The notes below the pieces were generated by a model. It did not search any database, was not told the origin of the DNA, and saw nothing but the letters and a program-made list of their open reading frames with translations. A program made the position numbers and the translations under genes. Shown here one piece after another: positions 1 to 7,897 of a stretch of DNA of 64,000 nucleotides (its first letter is position 1; each line of letters opens with the position of its first letter). This DNA is from an uncultured Candidatus Saccharibacteria bacterium (GTDB lineage Bacteria; Patescibacteriota; Saccharimonadia; Saccharimonadales; Saccharimonadaceae), in contig CALIXX010000002.1 in the NCBI GenBank assembly GCA_938046115.1, positions 1 to 64,000 of the forward strand. The letters run 5' to 3'.

Positions 1-63
1 TAAATGCTCCGTCATAATACTTGATTATAGCATGGATGGTTAAAAATTAGGAGGAGCCAAGGA

Positions 64-126
64 ATGAAGAGCCGGCAGCATCAGGCAGGAGCATCCTCAG
101 AAAAAGAGCATGCGCAACCTACTTAA
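64..126 (+). CDS. possible 20-residue small protein
   Basis: A 20-codon ORF preceded by a strong purine-rich ribosome site (AGGAGGAG, seven bases before the ATG). The product is hydrophilic, rich in Gln, Ser and Glu, with no membrane segment. I recognise no family. It ends just before an inverted repeat and the promoter of the next gene, so it could be a leader peptide or the tail of a transcript from outside the window. Support rests only on the ribosome site. Confidence 0.25.
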   Translation: MKSRQHQAGASSEKEHAQPT

Positions 127-146
127 CATTAGTTAGTAAACTAATG
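127..146. repeat. perfect inverted repeat upstream of a promoter
   Basis: Eight-base arms CATTAGTT / AACTAATG around the loop AGTA. It ends about 20 bases upstream of the -10 box at 168-173, at the outer edge of the -35 region. This is a plausible operator, but no regulator is identified. Confidence 0.4.
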
Positions 147-167
147 AAAATTATCGGCGACGCGTGC

Positions 168-173
168 TATAAT
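168..173 (+). promoter_or_regulatory. extended -10 box of the 98-residue ORF
   Basis: TGCTATAAT; the hexamer ends eight bases before the ATG at 182, and no Shine-Dalgarno site fits between. This suggests a leaderless or nearly leaderless transcript. Confidence 0.55.
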
Positions 174-181
174 AGCAGTAC

Positions 182-478
182 ATGGAGTTTTCGCCTACAG
201 CCAATAACTATCCGGTCGGCCCAGAAGAGGATGGCCTTGAGATGACAGAAGCTCCCACTGTCGAAGAAATGTTACAGGAACTACCCCCGATCCCTGACAA
301 CTTGCGTGGTGATCCAGTGCCGCTAGGGGTCAAGCGCGTGGTTGAGGAAAGAAGACGAGAAATCCTTGCAGAGATGCGCGGAACACCATATGCGCTACCG
401 CTTGCAAGAGCCGCCTCAACAAACCGCCTTGATCAAGCAATGATTGCTGCCTACATCATTACCCCTCGATGCAAGTAG
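182..478 (+). CDS. hypothetical protein, 98 residues
   Basis: Unrecognised soluble protein. The first half is acidic and proline-rich. The middle is a charged helix with repeated Glu/Arg (VVEERRREILAEM), followed by a short hydrophobic C-terminus. It has its own extended -10 box directly upstream, which supports a real gene. The end of an exonuclease-like fragment on the other strand lies just beyond it. No domain assignment is offered. Confidence 0.5.
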   Translation: MEFSPTANNYPVGPEEDGLEMTEAPTVEEMLQELPPIPDNLRGDPVPLGVKRVVEERRREILAEMRGTPYALPLARAASTNRLDQAMIAAYIITPRCK

Positions 479-491
479 ACTAGGCGTAAGT

Positions 492-950
492 TCAGTAGGG
501 ACAGTCAACCAGACCAATGCCTCTCCGCCCTCCACGACGGACAATAGCAGTGCTTCGCAACCACCGACATCCCGTTGCAATTGGCGACGACCGTTTGAGC
601 ACTGATAAATCGGCACAGAGTTGGTGGCCTGCAAAGGTCACGCTGGACAATGTCCGCGAGGAAGCGATATCTGACTCGATCATCTCCAGAAGCCGCGGCA
701 CCTCGTCTTCTGATTCCAGATAGACTGACTTGAACCCAAATTCAAGTAGGCTCTGATCCTCCAGCGAATCAACATGTGCAAGGTCAATGATGGCCCATGA
801 GTAGCAAAACGGCTTTGATGCTCCCCGAACCCGGAAGTTCTTTGTCCACTCAACATCGAGCGCAGCCACGAGACTTCGTTCCCGACCAAACGGGCGCTCT
901 GGCTCACCAAACGGGCGTTCCGCCCACTGCAAATTTGTTCTCAAGTGCAT
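492..950 (-). pseudogene. truncated DEDD 3'-5' exonuclease-like fragment
   Basis: The product has a short N-terminal repeat (RPFGEPERPFG) and then a stretch like the start of a DnaQ/DEDD exonuclease: LVAALDVEW supplies the D-x-E of motif I, and GHQLCADLSVL resembles motif II with its Asp and Leu. It stops after 152 residues, before any motif III (Y/H-x3-D), so the nuclease would lack a metal ligand. The last 30 residues are Arg-rich and lose similarity, as after a frameshift. A 12-base direct repeat (885-896 and 906-917) encodes the N-terminal RPFG repeat. It is probably a decaying gene, but an unusual short protein is possible. Confidence 0.4.
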
Positions 951-1147
951 CGACTTACGTATTCTCCTAGAGACGATTTTAACTCACATAGATGCTTTTA
1001 CCAAGGCTTTAGAAAATGGTTACCTAAAGGGATAACATTACGAATCCTGATAGCACAAGACTCCAGCTTAAGGACACCATTTCTTGCACCCAAAGATCCG
1101 AGCAGCTATTGCTTTATTTGCACAGCTAGCTTATATTTACAGTAAAT

Positions 1148-1582
1148 ATGAGCTCAGACTTCAAGCCATTGCCGCGTTTCGACCTAGGACAAACACATCC
1201 CCTTGGCCCCAATCCGCTGGACGACTCCAAGAAGGAGAACACAGCGATGACTAGTGATGTTGCAACAGCTGAGTCATGGACAAGTTATAACTTGCCACAC
1301 ATCGAAGCTCTTAAAAGCAAGGCCCACGAACCTGGAATTCCTTGGCTTGTTAAGGTTTTTCGAGTATGGCGCGCAAATAGGGCTATCGAGAAGCGCAACA
1401 ATAAGACTTTTTCGAATATCGGCGTTGCCACCATCAACGCCCTAGAGAGCGGTCGTACCGACGGAAAGCGCCTAGTCATCTTCGAGAGGGGTGATGATGG
1501 GAGAGAAGAAGTGGTATTTGAGCCCACTATACCTTATCCAAAGCTTCGCCAAGAAGGTCGGCATAGCAGCCAGCAGCGATGA
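1148..1582 (+). CDS. hypothetical protein, 144 residues
   Basis: Unrecognised protein. An acidic, proline-containing N-terminus of about 45 residues is followed by an amphipathic region (IPWLVKVFRVWRANRAIEKRNNK) and a basic, Gln-rich tail. There is no signal peptide or clear membrane span. A TATATT hexamer lies ten bases upstream of the ATG, with no ribosome site. It is convergent with the next gene. Confidence rests on length and promoter position. Confidence 0.4.
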   Translation: MSSDFKPLPRFDLGQTHPLGPNPLDDSKKENTAMTSDVATAESWTSYNLPHIEALKSKAHEPGIPWLVKVFRVWRANRAIEKRNNKTFSNIGVATINALESGRTDGKRLVIFERGDDGREEVVFEPTIPYPKLRQEGRHSSQQR

Positions 1583-1684
1583 TAAACCTGCTCGACATAT
1601 TATAACTTGCCCCGACCTTCCCCCACCAGTAACTTCACTGGAATATGCCGACTTAGCTACTTCAAAATTCGCGATGCCCAGGAA

Positions 1685-1966
1685 TTATTTCCTCAAAGAC
1701 TCCTGCGCATCATCAGCGGCGAAGCGGATCGGGTACATACTCGCTTCTGGAAATTCTCTTTTGAGTTCGGCAGTCAAATCATTGTAGTGCATACCGGGGT
1801 TCTGATCCAACAGCCTAGTTGCAGCCTGAAACAAGCTAGCATAAAGCTTATTCTCCTCGTACAACATGTCCTCGATATTCCGCATTACGGTTCTTTCCTC
1901 TGCTTTGTCGGGAATAGCACCAAAAGCCATGGCATATTTTTGCTCTGGAAGCTCCAAATCCTCCAT
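1685..1966 (-). CDS. hypothetical acidic helical protein, 93 residues
   Basis: Predicted mostly alpha-helical and acidic (MEDLELPEQKYAMAF..., ending in AADDAQESLRK), with no transmembrane segment and no recognised motif. The ATG follows an AGGAG-type ribosome site at normal spacing, which decides the start. It lies between tRNA-CAT and an unknown ORF, in the accessory left end of the window. Confidence 0.5.
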   Translation of the reverse strand: MEDLELPEQKYAMAFGAIPDKAEERTVMRNIEDMLYEENKLYASLFQAATRLLDQNPGMHYNDLTAELKREFPEASMYPIRFAADDAQESLRK

Positions 1967-2002
1967 ATTATCTCCTATCTCCGTTCGCTTGGGTTATATT
2001 CG

Positions 2003-2078
2003 TGGTGGGGGTGGCTGGGATCGAACCAGCGACCAACAGGTTATGAGCCCGCTGCTCTAACCGCTGAGCTACACCCCC
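2003..2078 (-). tRNA. tRNA with CAT anticodon (Met or Ile2)
   Basis: Full cloverleaf on the minus strand: acceptor GGGGGTG pairs with CACCCCC, the D arm is GCTC/GAGC, the anticodon loop is CTCATAA with CAT at 2043-2045, the T arm is GCTGG-TTCGATC-CCAGC, and the 3' CCA is encoded. CAT may decode Met, or AUA if C34 is lysidinylated (tRNA-Ile2). The variable region and T arm (TGGTC-GCTGG) recall Ile2 species, but sequence alone does not settle it. It is not an initiator by its acceptor pairing. Confidence 0.93.
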
Positions 2079-2087
2079 ATGAGCGAT

Positions 2088-2093
2088 ATTATA
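2088..2093 (-). promoter_or_regulatory. -10 box of tRNA-CAT
   Basis: TATAAT on the minus strand, nine bases upstream of the mature tRNA 5' end. A TTGACG lies further up, but 27 bases away, too far for a normal -35. Confidence 0.5.
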
Positions 2094-2308
2094 CCGTAAA
2101 AGCGGCCGAGTGAGAAGTGCCGTCAATTTCCTCCTCTACCAACCGTCAAGCTGCTCATGCCTTCCTGAGTGCAGCGCGCGCCCTTGCAGCCCCACGCCTA
2201 CTAATCTATCCCCCGTTCCTTATCCGACGGCTCTTGCTTTGATGCATAGGCCAGCATAGCATCCCCAGTACGTGTATCAAATGCTGCAAAATAACAGCGC
2301 CGACGAGG

Positions 2309-2518
2309 TCACGGCTTCTCATCCGCAGGGACGCTCTGACCAGACGATAGCTGGCTATTCGAGGGGGCGTTCTGATCAACTGGCGGTTCAACCCCCAACT
2401 TCCTCCGCGCATCATCATATGACAGGTAGCCCATGTCAACATCCCTCTCAATTTGCTCCCACTCCTCCACGGTCAATTCACAGTCCCACTCATCGCCAAC
2501 CTGCAACAGTTCATCCAT
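2309..2518 (-). CDS. hypothetical acidic small protein, 69 residues
   Basis: Acidic soluble protein with a helical core (LTVEEWEQIERDVDMGYLSYDDARRKLGVEPP) and a disordered Ser/Gln/Pro tail. The YLSYDDARRKLGV stretch resembles short helical motifs of phage-portal-type and small CPR proteins, but this is not a firm assignment. An AT-rich TTTAAT lies close upstream of the ATG with no ribosome site. Confidence 0.45.
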   Translation of the reverse strand: MDELLQVGDEWDCELTVEEWEQIERDVDMGYLSYDDARRKLGVEPPVDQNAPSNSQLSSGQSVPADEKP

Positions 2519-2585
2519 AATTATTAAATATCACATTTTACTCATAAAAGCAAAGCTATCTCAGCGCCACGGCCCCTCACCACAA

Positions 2586-2613
2586 AAAGACTCCCGCATG
2601 AGCGAGAGTCTTT
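2586..2613 (-). terminator. intrinsic terminator after the 68-residue protein gene
   Basis: A 12-position stem (AAAGACTCcCGC with GCGaGAGTCTTT, one mismatch) and a four-base loop. Read on the minus strand it is followed by T residues, 58 bases past the stop codon at 2671. Confidence 0.75.
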
Positions 2614-2670
2614 GAGGCACCTGTTTGTTTGATACCATTGTACCGGTAACCAGGTGTATAATGCAAGTGC

Positions 2671-2877
2671 TTATTTCTTCTTTTTGATCGTCAAAAAGCC
2701 GTTGCGTGGATTCTCGGTAACGATCCGATCATCTGGCAAATCGCATGGCTCGCCCTTGGCGTTCTTTTCAACCTTGGCGAAAAAATAAATCGTCTGCGTT
2801 TTGCCACCGCGCAGCGTGACTTCGGTTTTATGCAAGTAGTATGTAATGCCTTTTGAGTTTGTGTGCTTATAAGCCAT
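2671..2877 (-). CDS. conserved CPR/Saccharibacteria small basic protein
   Basis: 68 residues, basic, beginning MAYKHTNSKGITYYLHKTEV and ending in a Lys-rich tail (TIKKKK). I recall this N-terminal signature from uncharacterised Saccharibacteria proteins; function unknown. The predicted fold is short beta strands (YYLHKTEVTLRGGKTQTIYFFA), suggesting a compact nucleic-acid-binding or ribosome-associated protein, which is inference. A perfect AGGAGG ribosome site and a TATAAT (2897-2902) precede it, and a terminator follows, so it is a monocistronic, probably well expressed gene. Confidence 0.75.
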   Translation of the reverse strand: MAYKHTNSKGITYYLHKTEVTLRGGKTQTIYFFAKVEKNAKGEPCDLPDDRIVTENPRNGFLTIKKKK

Positions 2878-2896
2878 TCGTATACCTCCTGTTAGT

Positions 2897-2902
2897 ATTA
2901 TA
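2897..2902 (-). promoter_or_regulatory. -10 box of the 68-residue protein gene
   Basis: TATAAT on the minus strand with the ribosome site AGGAGG at 2885-2890 downstream. This is a normal leadered gene with a leader of roughly 15 bases. Confidence 0.6.
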
Positions 2903-2940
2903 CTATTCTAGATTAGCGTCTCTGTTGACCCCTGTCAAGC

Positions 2941-3603
2941 CTAAAGCGGTTTTTGACGATACCGAAGCAGCAGTTTCAATACCGCCAAAGCCACCAGTCG
3001 AGCAATGATAATCAACACAATTACCCCTGTTACCACCAATGACCAGCCCGCCAAGTCCGATGACCAGAGTGGCGGCACAAATGTCTGATAATACGGCGCG
3101 GTGGATGGCGGCGTAAATTTGAGGTCAAGCGACGAAGCAGCCGGGTACTTCGCCCATTCATCATTGATGCAGCTGACGTAGCGCGGATCGGCCGTAGCAT
3201 AAAATCGCCCCCAGCCGCCAGCCTGTGCTCGGGCGTCACACACTTGGCGGACTTTAGCAACCGTGTCGTTACTGGAACGAGAGGCCGACTTTGACTCGAA
3301 TTCTTTCCAGGCTGCTTCGTAGGCCCGCTTGTACGAGTGTTCCAGCGCGATGCGTCCCGGATCGGCGTTCATGTGCGCGACCACATAGCGCTGCAAGTCA
3401 TACACCCGCCGCTCCAGCGCGCCCTCGTCGCCCTCCTTGTCGGCGTTAACGACGGCGTCACGGCGCTCAATCATGCCAATATTATTTAGCCTGAGGAATG
3501 TCGCACTGACAAACGACGCCATCACCAGTAAAATGACCAGCTGCCATGTCTTGATTTCTTCCAGCCGCCGGATCGCCCGACGCGTGCCTCGCTTATCTGC
3601 CAT
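2941..3603 (-). CDS. conserved two-span membrane protein, unknown function
   Basis: 220 residues. A basic cytoplasmic N-terminus is followed by a membrane span (about 20-42), an extracytoplasmic region of about 130 residues with two cysteines (VCDAR and VSCIN, a likely disulphide), a second span (about 185-205) and a basic tail. This N-in, loop-out, C-in topology with a charged helical loop is what can be seen; no catalytic motif is recognised. The start is set by the ribosome site AAAGGTGGGG and a TGGTATAAT box at 3624-3629. Confidence 0.7.
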   Translation of the reverse strand: MADKRGTRRAIRRLEEIKTWQLVILLVMASFVSATFLRLNNIGMIERRDAVVNADKEGDEGALERRVYDLQRYVVAHMNADPGRIALEHSYKRAYEAAWKEFESKSASRSSNDTVAKVRQVCDARAQAGGWGRFYATADPRYVSCINDEWAKYPAASSLDLKFTPPSTAPYYQTFVPPLWSSDLAGWSLVVTGVIVLIIIARLVALAVLKLLLRYRQKPL

Positions 3604-3672
3604 TCCCCACCTTTCTCAAGTCCATTATACCAAAGATGCTGGGTGAATGCGACACGGGGATGGCGTCAGTGG

Positions 3673-3678
3673 TATAAT
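3673..3678 (+). promoter_or_regulatory. -10 box of murC, leaderless geometry
   Basis: Extended box TGGTATAAT ending exactly six bases before the ATG at 3685, so transcription should begin at the start codon. Confidence 0.7.
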
Positions 3679-3684
3679 GACGCT

Positions 3685-4950
3685 ATGAGGATTTATTTTT
3701 CGGGAATTGGTGGTGTAGCGATCGGGCCACTAGCAGAAATGGCCATCGGCGCTGGGCACGAGGTCTGTGGCTCTGACCGAGCGGCCGGCTTGATGACGGA
3801 GGCGCTCAGGCGAGCCGGCATCACGGTGTCGTTTGATCAGTCAGGCGAGTTTTTACGTAGCGAACATCAGCAGGCGCCCTTTGACTGGTTCGTCTATACG
3901 GCGGCCCTGCCAGCGGATCATCCAGAGTTGGTACTAGCGAGGCAGCTGGGGATTCGCACCAGCAAGCGTGACGAGCTACTCGCTCAGATTATTGCCGACA
4001 AGCAGCTCAAGCTCATCGCCGTCACCGGTACGCACGGCAAGACGACGACGACTGGCATGCTAGTGTGGACGTTGCAGCAGCTTGGCGTGCCGGTGAGCTA
4101 TCTGGTTGGCTCGACACTTAGTTTTGGCCCGAGCGGTCGGTTTGATCCGGCTAGTCAGTTTTTGGTGTATGAATGCGATGAATTTGACCGCAATTTCCTC
4201 CACTTTTCGCCGTGGCTAAGCCTCATTACTTCAGTTGATTATGACCATCCTGACACCTTTCCGACGCCAGATGATTACCGAGCGGCGTTTCGGCAATTTG
4301 GTGAGCAATCGGTGCAGGTAGTCGCGTGGCGAGAAGATGCCAGCGTATTTACGCCGGCTAATGTGACGGTGCTTGAACAGACTGATCCACACATAACGCT
4401 GGCTGGCGAACACAACCGGCGTAACGGCACGCTGGCAGCACGGGCAGCAATGCTGGTGCGAGAGGCGGCTGCCCTTGAAATTAAGGCTGAAGCGATTATC
4501 GCGGCGCTCAATGCCTTTCCAGGCACCGGCCGACGCTTCGAGAAGCTAGCTGACAATCTCTACACCGACTATGGCCATCACCCATCGGAGATTGCCGCTA
4601 CGCTGCAGCTGGCTCATGAGCTAAATGACCGCGTGGTGCTCGTCTACCAGCCACACCAAAATATTCGCCAGCACGAGGTTCGTGAGCGCTACACTGATGA
4701 GATTTTTATCCATGCTGACGAGATATATTGGCTGCCGACGTACTTGACCCGCGAAGACCCGAGCCTGCCGGTGCTGACGCCGGAGGAATTGACGCGCCAA
4801 TTAACGACGGACAAGGTACATATCGCGCAGCTGGATGAGGCGCTGTGGCACACGATTGAGCAGCAGCGAGCACGCGGTGCGCTGGTACTCGGTATGGGTG
4901 CCGGGACAATCGACGGGTGGCTGCGCGAGCAGTTAGGCCGCAGCGCTTGA
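3685..4950 (+). CDS. murC: UDP-N-acetylmuramate--L-alanine ligase
   Basis: Mur-ligase family enzyme that joins L-alanine to UDP-MurNAc with ATP in cytoplasmic peptidoglycan precursor synthesis. Visible features: N-terminal nucleotide-sugar fold (MRIYFSGIGGVAIGPLAEMA), ATP loop TGTHGKTTTTGML, the central-domain segment ECDEFDRNFLHF, and the MurC-type C-terminal motif TDYGHHPSEI. At 421 residues it is slightly shorter than typical MurC (about 450-490). A longer frame starts at 3643, but the ATG at 3685 is six bases after a TGGTATAAT box that the longer frame would include. Mpl-type recycling ligase is the main alternative. It is convergent with recX, leaving 15 bases between stop codons. Confidence 0.88.
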   Translation: MRIYFSGIGGVAIGPLAEMAIGAGHEVCGSDRAAGLMTEALRRAGITVSFDQSGEFLRSEHQQAPFDWFVYTAALPADHPELVLARQLGIRTSKRDELLAQIIADKQLKLIAVTGTHGKTTTTGMLVWTLQQLGVPVSYLVGSTLSFGPSGRFDPASQFLVYECDEFDRNFLHFSPWLSLITSVDYDHPDTFPTPDDYRAAFRQFGEQSVQVVAWREDASVFTPANVTVLEQTDPHITLAGEHNRRNGTLAARAAMLVREAAALEIKAEAIIAALNAFPGTGRRFEKLADNLYTDYGHHPSEIAATLQLAHELNDRVVLVYQPHQNIRQHEVRERYTDEIFIHADEIYWLPTYLTREDPSLPVLTPEELTRQLTTDKVHIAQLDEALWHTIEQQRARGALVLGMGAGTIDGWLREQLGRSA

Positions 4951-4965
4951 TCACAAGTAGCCGGC

Positions 4966-5625
4966 CTATTCGTCAGACTCGCCACCAAGCGCCACCCGGA
5001 TATCGTCATACGAAAATCCTTGACGGGCTAGATACGCCATGAACTTTTGCTGATCGCCAGCATACTTATAGCGTTTTTTAGCGATAATTTTTTGCAGCTC
5101 CTCGTCATCAGAGCGGATATTTTCGCTGATTAGTTGCTCTATCGTCTCGCGCTCAATTCCCTTTTGCGCTAGTTCCAATTTTAGCCGCCTAACACTAGCC
5201 CCTTTTTGCATAAATCGATGTTCCAGCCAAAAGCGCGCAAACTTCTCATCATCGAGGTATTTTTTTTCAATCAGCCGCGCCAGCACCCGCTCGGTAATTT
5301 CCGGTTTCACGCCTGGACGCTCAGTAATTTCACCAGTCTTTGGCGAGCGTTTCTTAGTCGGCCTAGTTTTACGCCACAGATAGTCACGCACTTCTTTAAC
5401 CGAGCGCGGCCGCGTCAAGCAATACTCCATGGCCCGGGCGTACAACTTACCAAACTGGCTCTCGTCCTCTAGCGCTGTCAGTTCGTCGTCGCTATATTCG
5501 CGCCCAACTTTAATCCCCAGCTCGCCCGCCTGAAAGACATCGAGGCTAAAGCGATACTCGCCGTCGACACTCACGTTAACGCGGTTTTTATCGCGAGCTT
5601 GGAGGGAGATGTTAGTGATTTTCAT
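4966..5625 (-). CDS. recX: RecX regulatory protein
   Basis: 219 residues, a modulator of RecA filaments. RecX is built from three-helix repeats; here these are seen around YCLTRPRSVKEVRDYLWRK, RLIEKKYLDDEKFARFWLEHR with the RRLKLELAQKGI segment, and KRYKYAGDQQKFMAYLARQGFSYDDIRVALGG. The N-terminal 60 residues (ITNISLQARDKNRVNVSVDGEYRFSLD) match the beta-rich extension of Gram-positive RecX. It lies downstream of recA and a 2H phosphoesterase but has its own promoter: TATAAT at 5632-5637 ends six bases before the ATG. This excludes the longer frame beginning at 5667. Confidence 0.9.
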   Translation of the reverse strand: MKITNISLQARDKNRVNVSVDGEYRFSLDVFQAGELGIKVGREYSDDELTALEDESQFGKLYARAMEYCLTRPRSVKEVRDYLWRKTRPTKKRSPKTGEITERPGVKPEITERVLARLIEKKYLDDEKFARFWLEHRFMQKGASVRRLKLELAQKGIERETIEQLISENIRSDDEELQKIIAKKRYKYAGDQQKFMAYLARQGFSYDDIRVALGGESDE

Positions 5626-5631
5626 GAAGCT

Positions 5632-5637
5632 ATTATA
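5632..5637 (-). promoter_or_regulatory. -10 box of recX, leaderless geometry
   Basis: GGTATAAT on the minus strand, six bases before the ATG at 5625; no ribosome site intervenes. Confidence 0.65.
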
Positions 5638-5670
5638 CCGCGAAGACGGTGAGCTCGCTACTGGCAAAGA

Positions 5671-6195
5671 CTACTCGACTACTTTGACAACCTTACCGTA
5701 CACGCCGTTGTAGCAAGCAGCAGCACGCGGCTCGGTGATGACCGGTAGTTGCCCTGGAATAGCGCTCATATTAACGTCGTCCAGCGTACCGGCCTCGACG
5801 CAACCAAGCGTGATGTGCGGGCGGAACCCATCAACATCCAGCCCTGGGTGAATACCATCCAGTGCCGCGAGTAATTGCTGGCGCGCCTCAACCATCCAGG
5901 CAGTTTTCTGCGTGCGCAGCTCCACCCAAACACAGTTGCCTGCTTTATCTGGCAGGAAATTAACTCCATCAAGCACCAACTTATCGAGGACGGGTAGCGC
6001 CGCAGCGGCTGCTTTGAGACGTGGCATATCCCGCTCAGTCACGTTAATCAATGTCACGTGTGGGATAAACTCACCAAAGTCAAGGTTCATTGTTTCTGAC
6101 AACTCGCGAAGATACGCGTTTTGCTCATCATCAAAGACCAGACTGACTGACGCCATATGTTTTTCGACTGGATATGCAGTATCTGCTGCGCGCAT
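5671..6195 (-). CDS. 2H phosphoesterase (LigT-like)
   Basis: 174 residues with the two signature H-x-T motifs of the 2H superfamily, PHVTLIN (about 46) and PHITLGC (about 127). These histidines form the active site of RNA 2',3'-cyclic phosphodiesterases and relatives. Its start overlaps the recA stop (TAATG at 6193-6197), and an AAGGAG site within the recA end sits at correct spacing, so it is translationally coupled to recA. The substrate is unknown; a cyclic-phosphate RNA end or small nucleotide is likely. The spacing and domain size fit the YjcG/LigT class rather than tRNA ligase accessory proteins. Confidence 0.82.
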   Translation of the reverse strand: MRAADTAYPVEKHMASVSLVFDDEQNAYLRELSETMNLDFGEFIPHVTLINVTERDMPRLKAAAAALPVLDKLVLDGVNFLPDKAGNCVWVELRTQKTAWMVEARQQLLAALDGIHPGLDVDGFRPHITLGCVEAGTLDDVNMSAIPGQLPVITEPRAAACYNGVYGKVVKVVE

Positions 6196-7217
6196 TAGTT
6201 TTCTCCTTCTTTCACTTTGTCGCGAACCTTCTGATCAATTTCCGTCAGGACCTCAGGATGTTCTTTCAGGTACAACTTAGTTTTATCGCGACCCTGACCG
6301 ATGGTCTCGCCGTTATATTTGTAAAAGGCACCAGATTTTTCAACAATGCCGTGCGTAGCTGCCAAATCCAGAATGTCGCCAGTCTTAGAAATGCCTTCAT
6401 TATACATAATGTCGAACTCAGCGATGCGGAAAGGCGGCGCAATCTTGTTTTTTACCACCTTTACCTTCGTGCGGTTACCGCGAATGTCATCACCCACTTT
6501 GATCTGCCCAATCCGGCGGATATCCACCCGCTGCGAGGCATAGAACTTGAGCGCATTACCACCGGTCGTTGTCTCAGGATTGCCAAACATTACGCCGATC
6601 TTCATGCGAATCTGGTTGATGAAAATGACGGTTGCTTTGCTCTTGTTGATAATCCCCGTTAGCTTACGTAGTGCTTGGCTCATCAAGCGAGCCTGGAGGC
6701 CCATATGCGAATCACCCATGTCGCCGTCAATTTCGGCTTGGGGTGTCAATGCTGCCACCGAGTCTACGACAATAAGGTCAACAGCGTTCGACCGCACCAG
6801 CGTCTCTGTTATCTCCAGCGCCTGCTCACCATTGTCTGGCTGCGACACCAAAAGGTTGTCTGTATCGACACCAAGCTTTTTGGCATAGCTTGGGTCGAGC
6901 GCATGCTCGGCATCAACAAAGGCCGCCGTGCCACCCTGTTTCTGAATCTCGGCAATGGCATGCAACGTGAGTGTCGTCTTACCGCTACTCTCTGGCCCAT
7001 AAATCTCGATAATGCGCCCCTTGGGGTAGCCACCGCCCAGCGCAAGATCGAGGCTCAGCGAGCCAGACGGAATCACTGCTACATCTGCCTGATGGAATTC
7101 ACCAAGCTTCATAATGGCACCATCGCCAAATTGTTTTGTAATCTGATCCATCGCGAGGCCAAGCGCTTTGAGCTTGCCGTCGTCTGTGGTTTGTGTCGTA
7201 TTCGATTGTTTGGTCAT
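6195..7217 (-). CDS. recA: recombinase RecA
   Basis: 340 residues, the DNA strand-exchange and SOS-activating ATPase. Clear motifs: Walker [10 protein letters not shown], Walker [11 protein letters not shown] with the following [16 protein letters not shown] loop, L2 region [30 protein letters not shown], and the C-terminal domain ending in a charged tail. The start at 7217 (MTKQSNTTQ) follows the ribosome site GGAGAGGGG and a TGGTATAAT box at 7242-7247; the longer frame to 7289 would include both. It is the first gene of a recA-2H phosphoesterase unit. Confidence 0.98.
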   Translation of the reverse strand: MTKQSNTTQTTDDGKLKALGLAMDQITKQFGDGAIMKLGEFHQADVAVIPSGSLSLDLALGGGYPKGRIIEIYGPESSGKTTLTLHAIAEIQKQGGTAAFVDAEHALDPSYAKKLGVDTDNLLVSQPDNGEQALEITETLVRSNAVDLIVVDSVAALTPQAEIDGDMGDSHMGLQARLMSQALRKLTGIINKSKATVIFINQIRMKIGVMFGNPETTTGGNALKFYASQRVDIRRIGQIKVGDDIRGNRTKVKVVKNKIAPPFRIAEFDIMYNEGISKTGDILDLAATHGIVEKSGAFYKYNGETIGQGRDKTKLYLKEHPEVLTEIDQKVRDKVKEGEN

Positions 7218-7241
7218 ACGTCCCCTCTCCTTCAAGAATTT

Positions 7242-7247
7242 ATTATA
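7242..7247 (-). promoter_or_regulatory. -10 box of recA
   Basis: TGGTATAAT on the minus strand, 24 bases before the recA ATG with a ribosome site between. A normal leadered promoter. No LexA-type palindrome is evident beside it. Confidence 0.55.
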
Positions 7248-7411
7248 CCAGAATCTCTTGCCGTTGTCCGCGTGGAGATTGGTTTGCATTTACGAAGCCT
7301 CAATATCACCGATTTATTTATTGTATATAACCTCTAGCTTCCACAACTCTACCGGTATGGAGCGTTAAACAGCAACGGGCCTTTTGAAGACATTTTTCGT
7401 GGTAGACATGC

Positions 7412-7417
7412 TATAAT
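7412..7417 (+). promoter_or_regulatory. -10 box of the pilin-like gene, leaderless geometry
   Basis: Extended box TGCTATAAT ending six bases before the ATG at 7424. Confidence 0.7.
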
Positions 7418-7423
7418 AACACT

Positions 7424-7822
7424 ATGAAGGCACGTAAAGGATTTACCGTTATTGAGCTCATCGTCGTGATCGCTCTGCTTGCAACGGGCAGCTGGCTCTT
7501 TTTCAGCGAGAAAATCGCGACCGAAGCGACGCAGCGTGACAACCAGCGCAAGACCGCCATTAACGCAATGTACTATAGCCTGGAAGAAGTGTATTTTGAA
7601 AAAAATAACCACTACCCCAACACGATCGATAGCAAGACGCTACGTTCAGTTGACCCATCGCTCTTTACCGATCCAAATGGCCACAAGCTTGGCAGCGCCC
7701 AGTCTAGCTACCACTACAGTGGAACCGACTGCACCACCGACAACCAGTGCAAAGGCTACAAACTCACCGCCAACTTAGAGCGTGAGGCAGACTACACCAA
7801 GACTAACCGCAATAATACCTAA
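7424..7822 (+). CDS. type IV pilin-like protein
   Basis: 132 residues with a class III signal: short basic leader MKARKG, cleavage before Phe in GFTVIELIVVIALLATGSWLFF, and Glu at position +5 as needed for pilin assembly. The N-terminal helix continues to about residue 45. A small globular domain with two cysteines (DCTTDNQC) follows. It is a minor pilin or pseudopilin of a type IV pilus. No pilus ATPase or prepilin peptidase is in the window, so it stands alone here; a stem-loop terminator follows. Type IV pili in this group serve twitching and DNA uptake, and comEC is 11 kb away. Confidence 0.85.
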   Translation: MKARKGFTVIELIVVIALLATGSWLFFSEKIATEATQRDNQRKTAINAMYYSLEEVYFEKNNHYPNTIDSKTLRSVDPSLFTDPNGHKLGSAQSSYHYSGTDCTTDNQCKGYKLTANLEREADYTKTNRNNT

Positions 7823-7844
7823 GTCTCTATTATATAGATATGCA

Positions 7845-7877
7845 AAAAATACCAAGCTTTGTTTGCTCGGTGTTTTT
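7845..7877 (+). terminator. intrinsic terminator after the pilin-like gene
   Basis: Stem AAAAATACCaAGC with GCTcGGTGTTTTT, loop TTTGTTT, and a T run on the plus strand. Its A-rich left arm makes it usable from the other strand too. Confidence 0.7.
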
Positions 7878-7897
7878 ATCATCAACGTCTGCTAGTA

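Noticed and set aside
945..1145. 66-codon plus-strand ORF
   Set aside because: No ribosome site or promoter; starts inside the exonuclease-like fragment; composition is not protein-like.
2206..2451. 81-codon minus-strand ORF
   Set aside because: Overlaps the better supported 69-residue ORF in another frame and has Met/Arg-rich chance composition.
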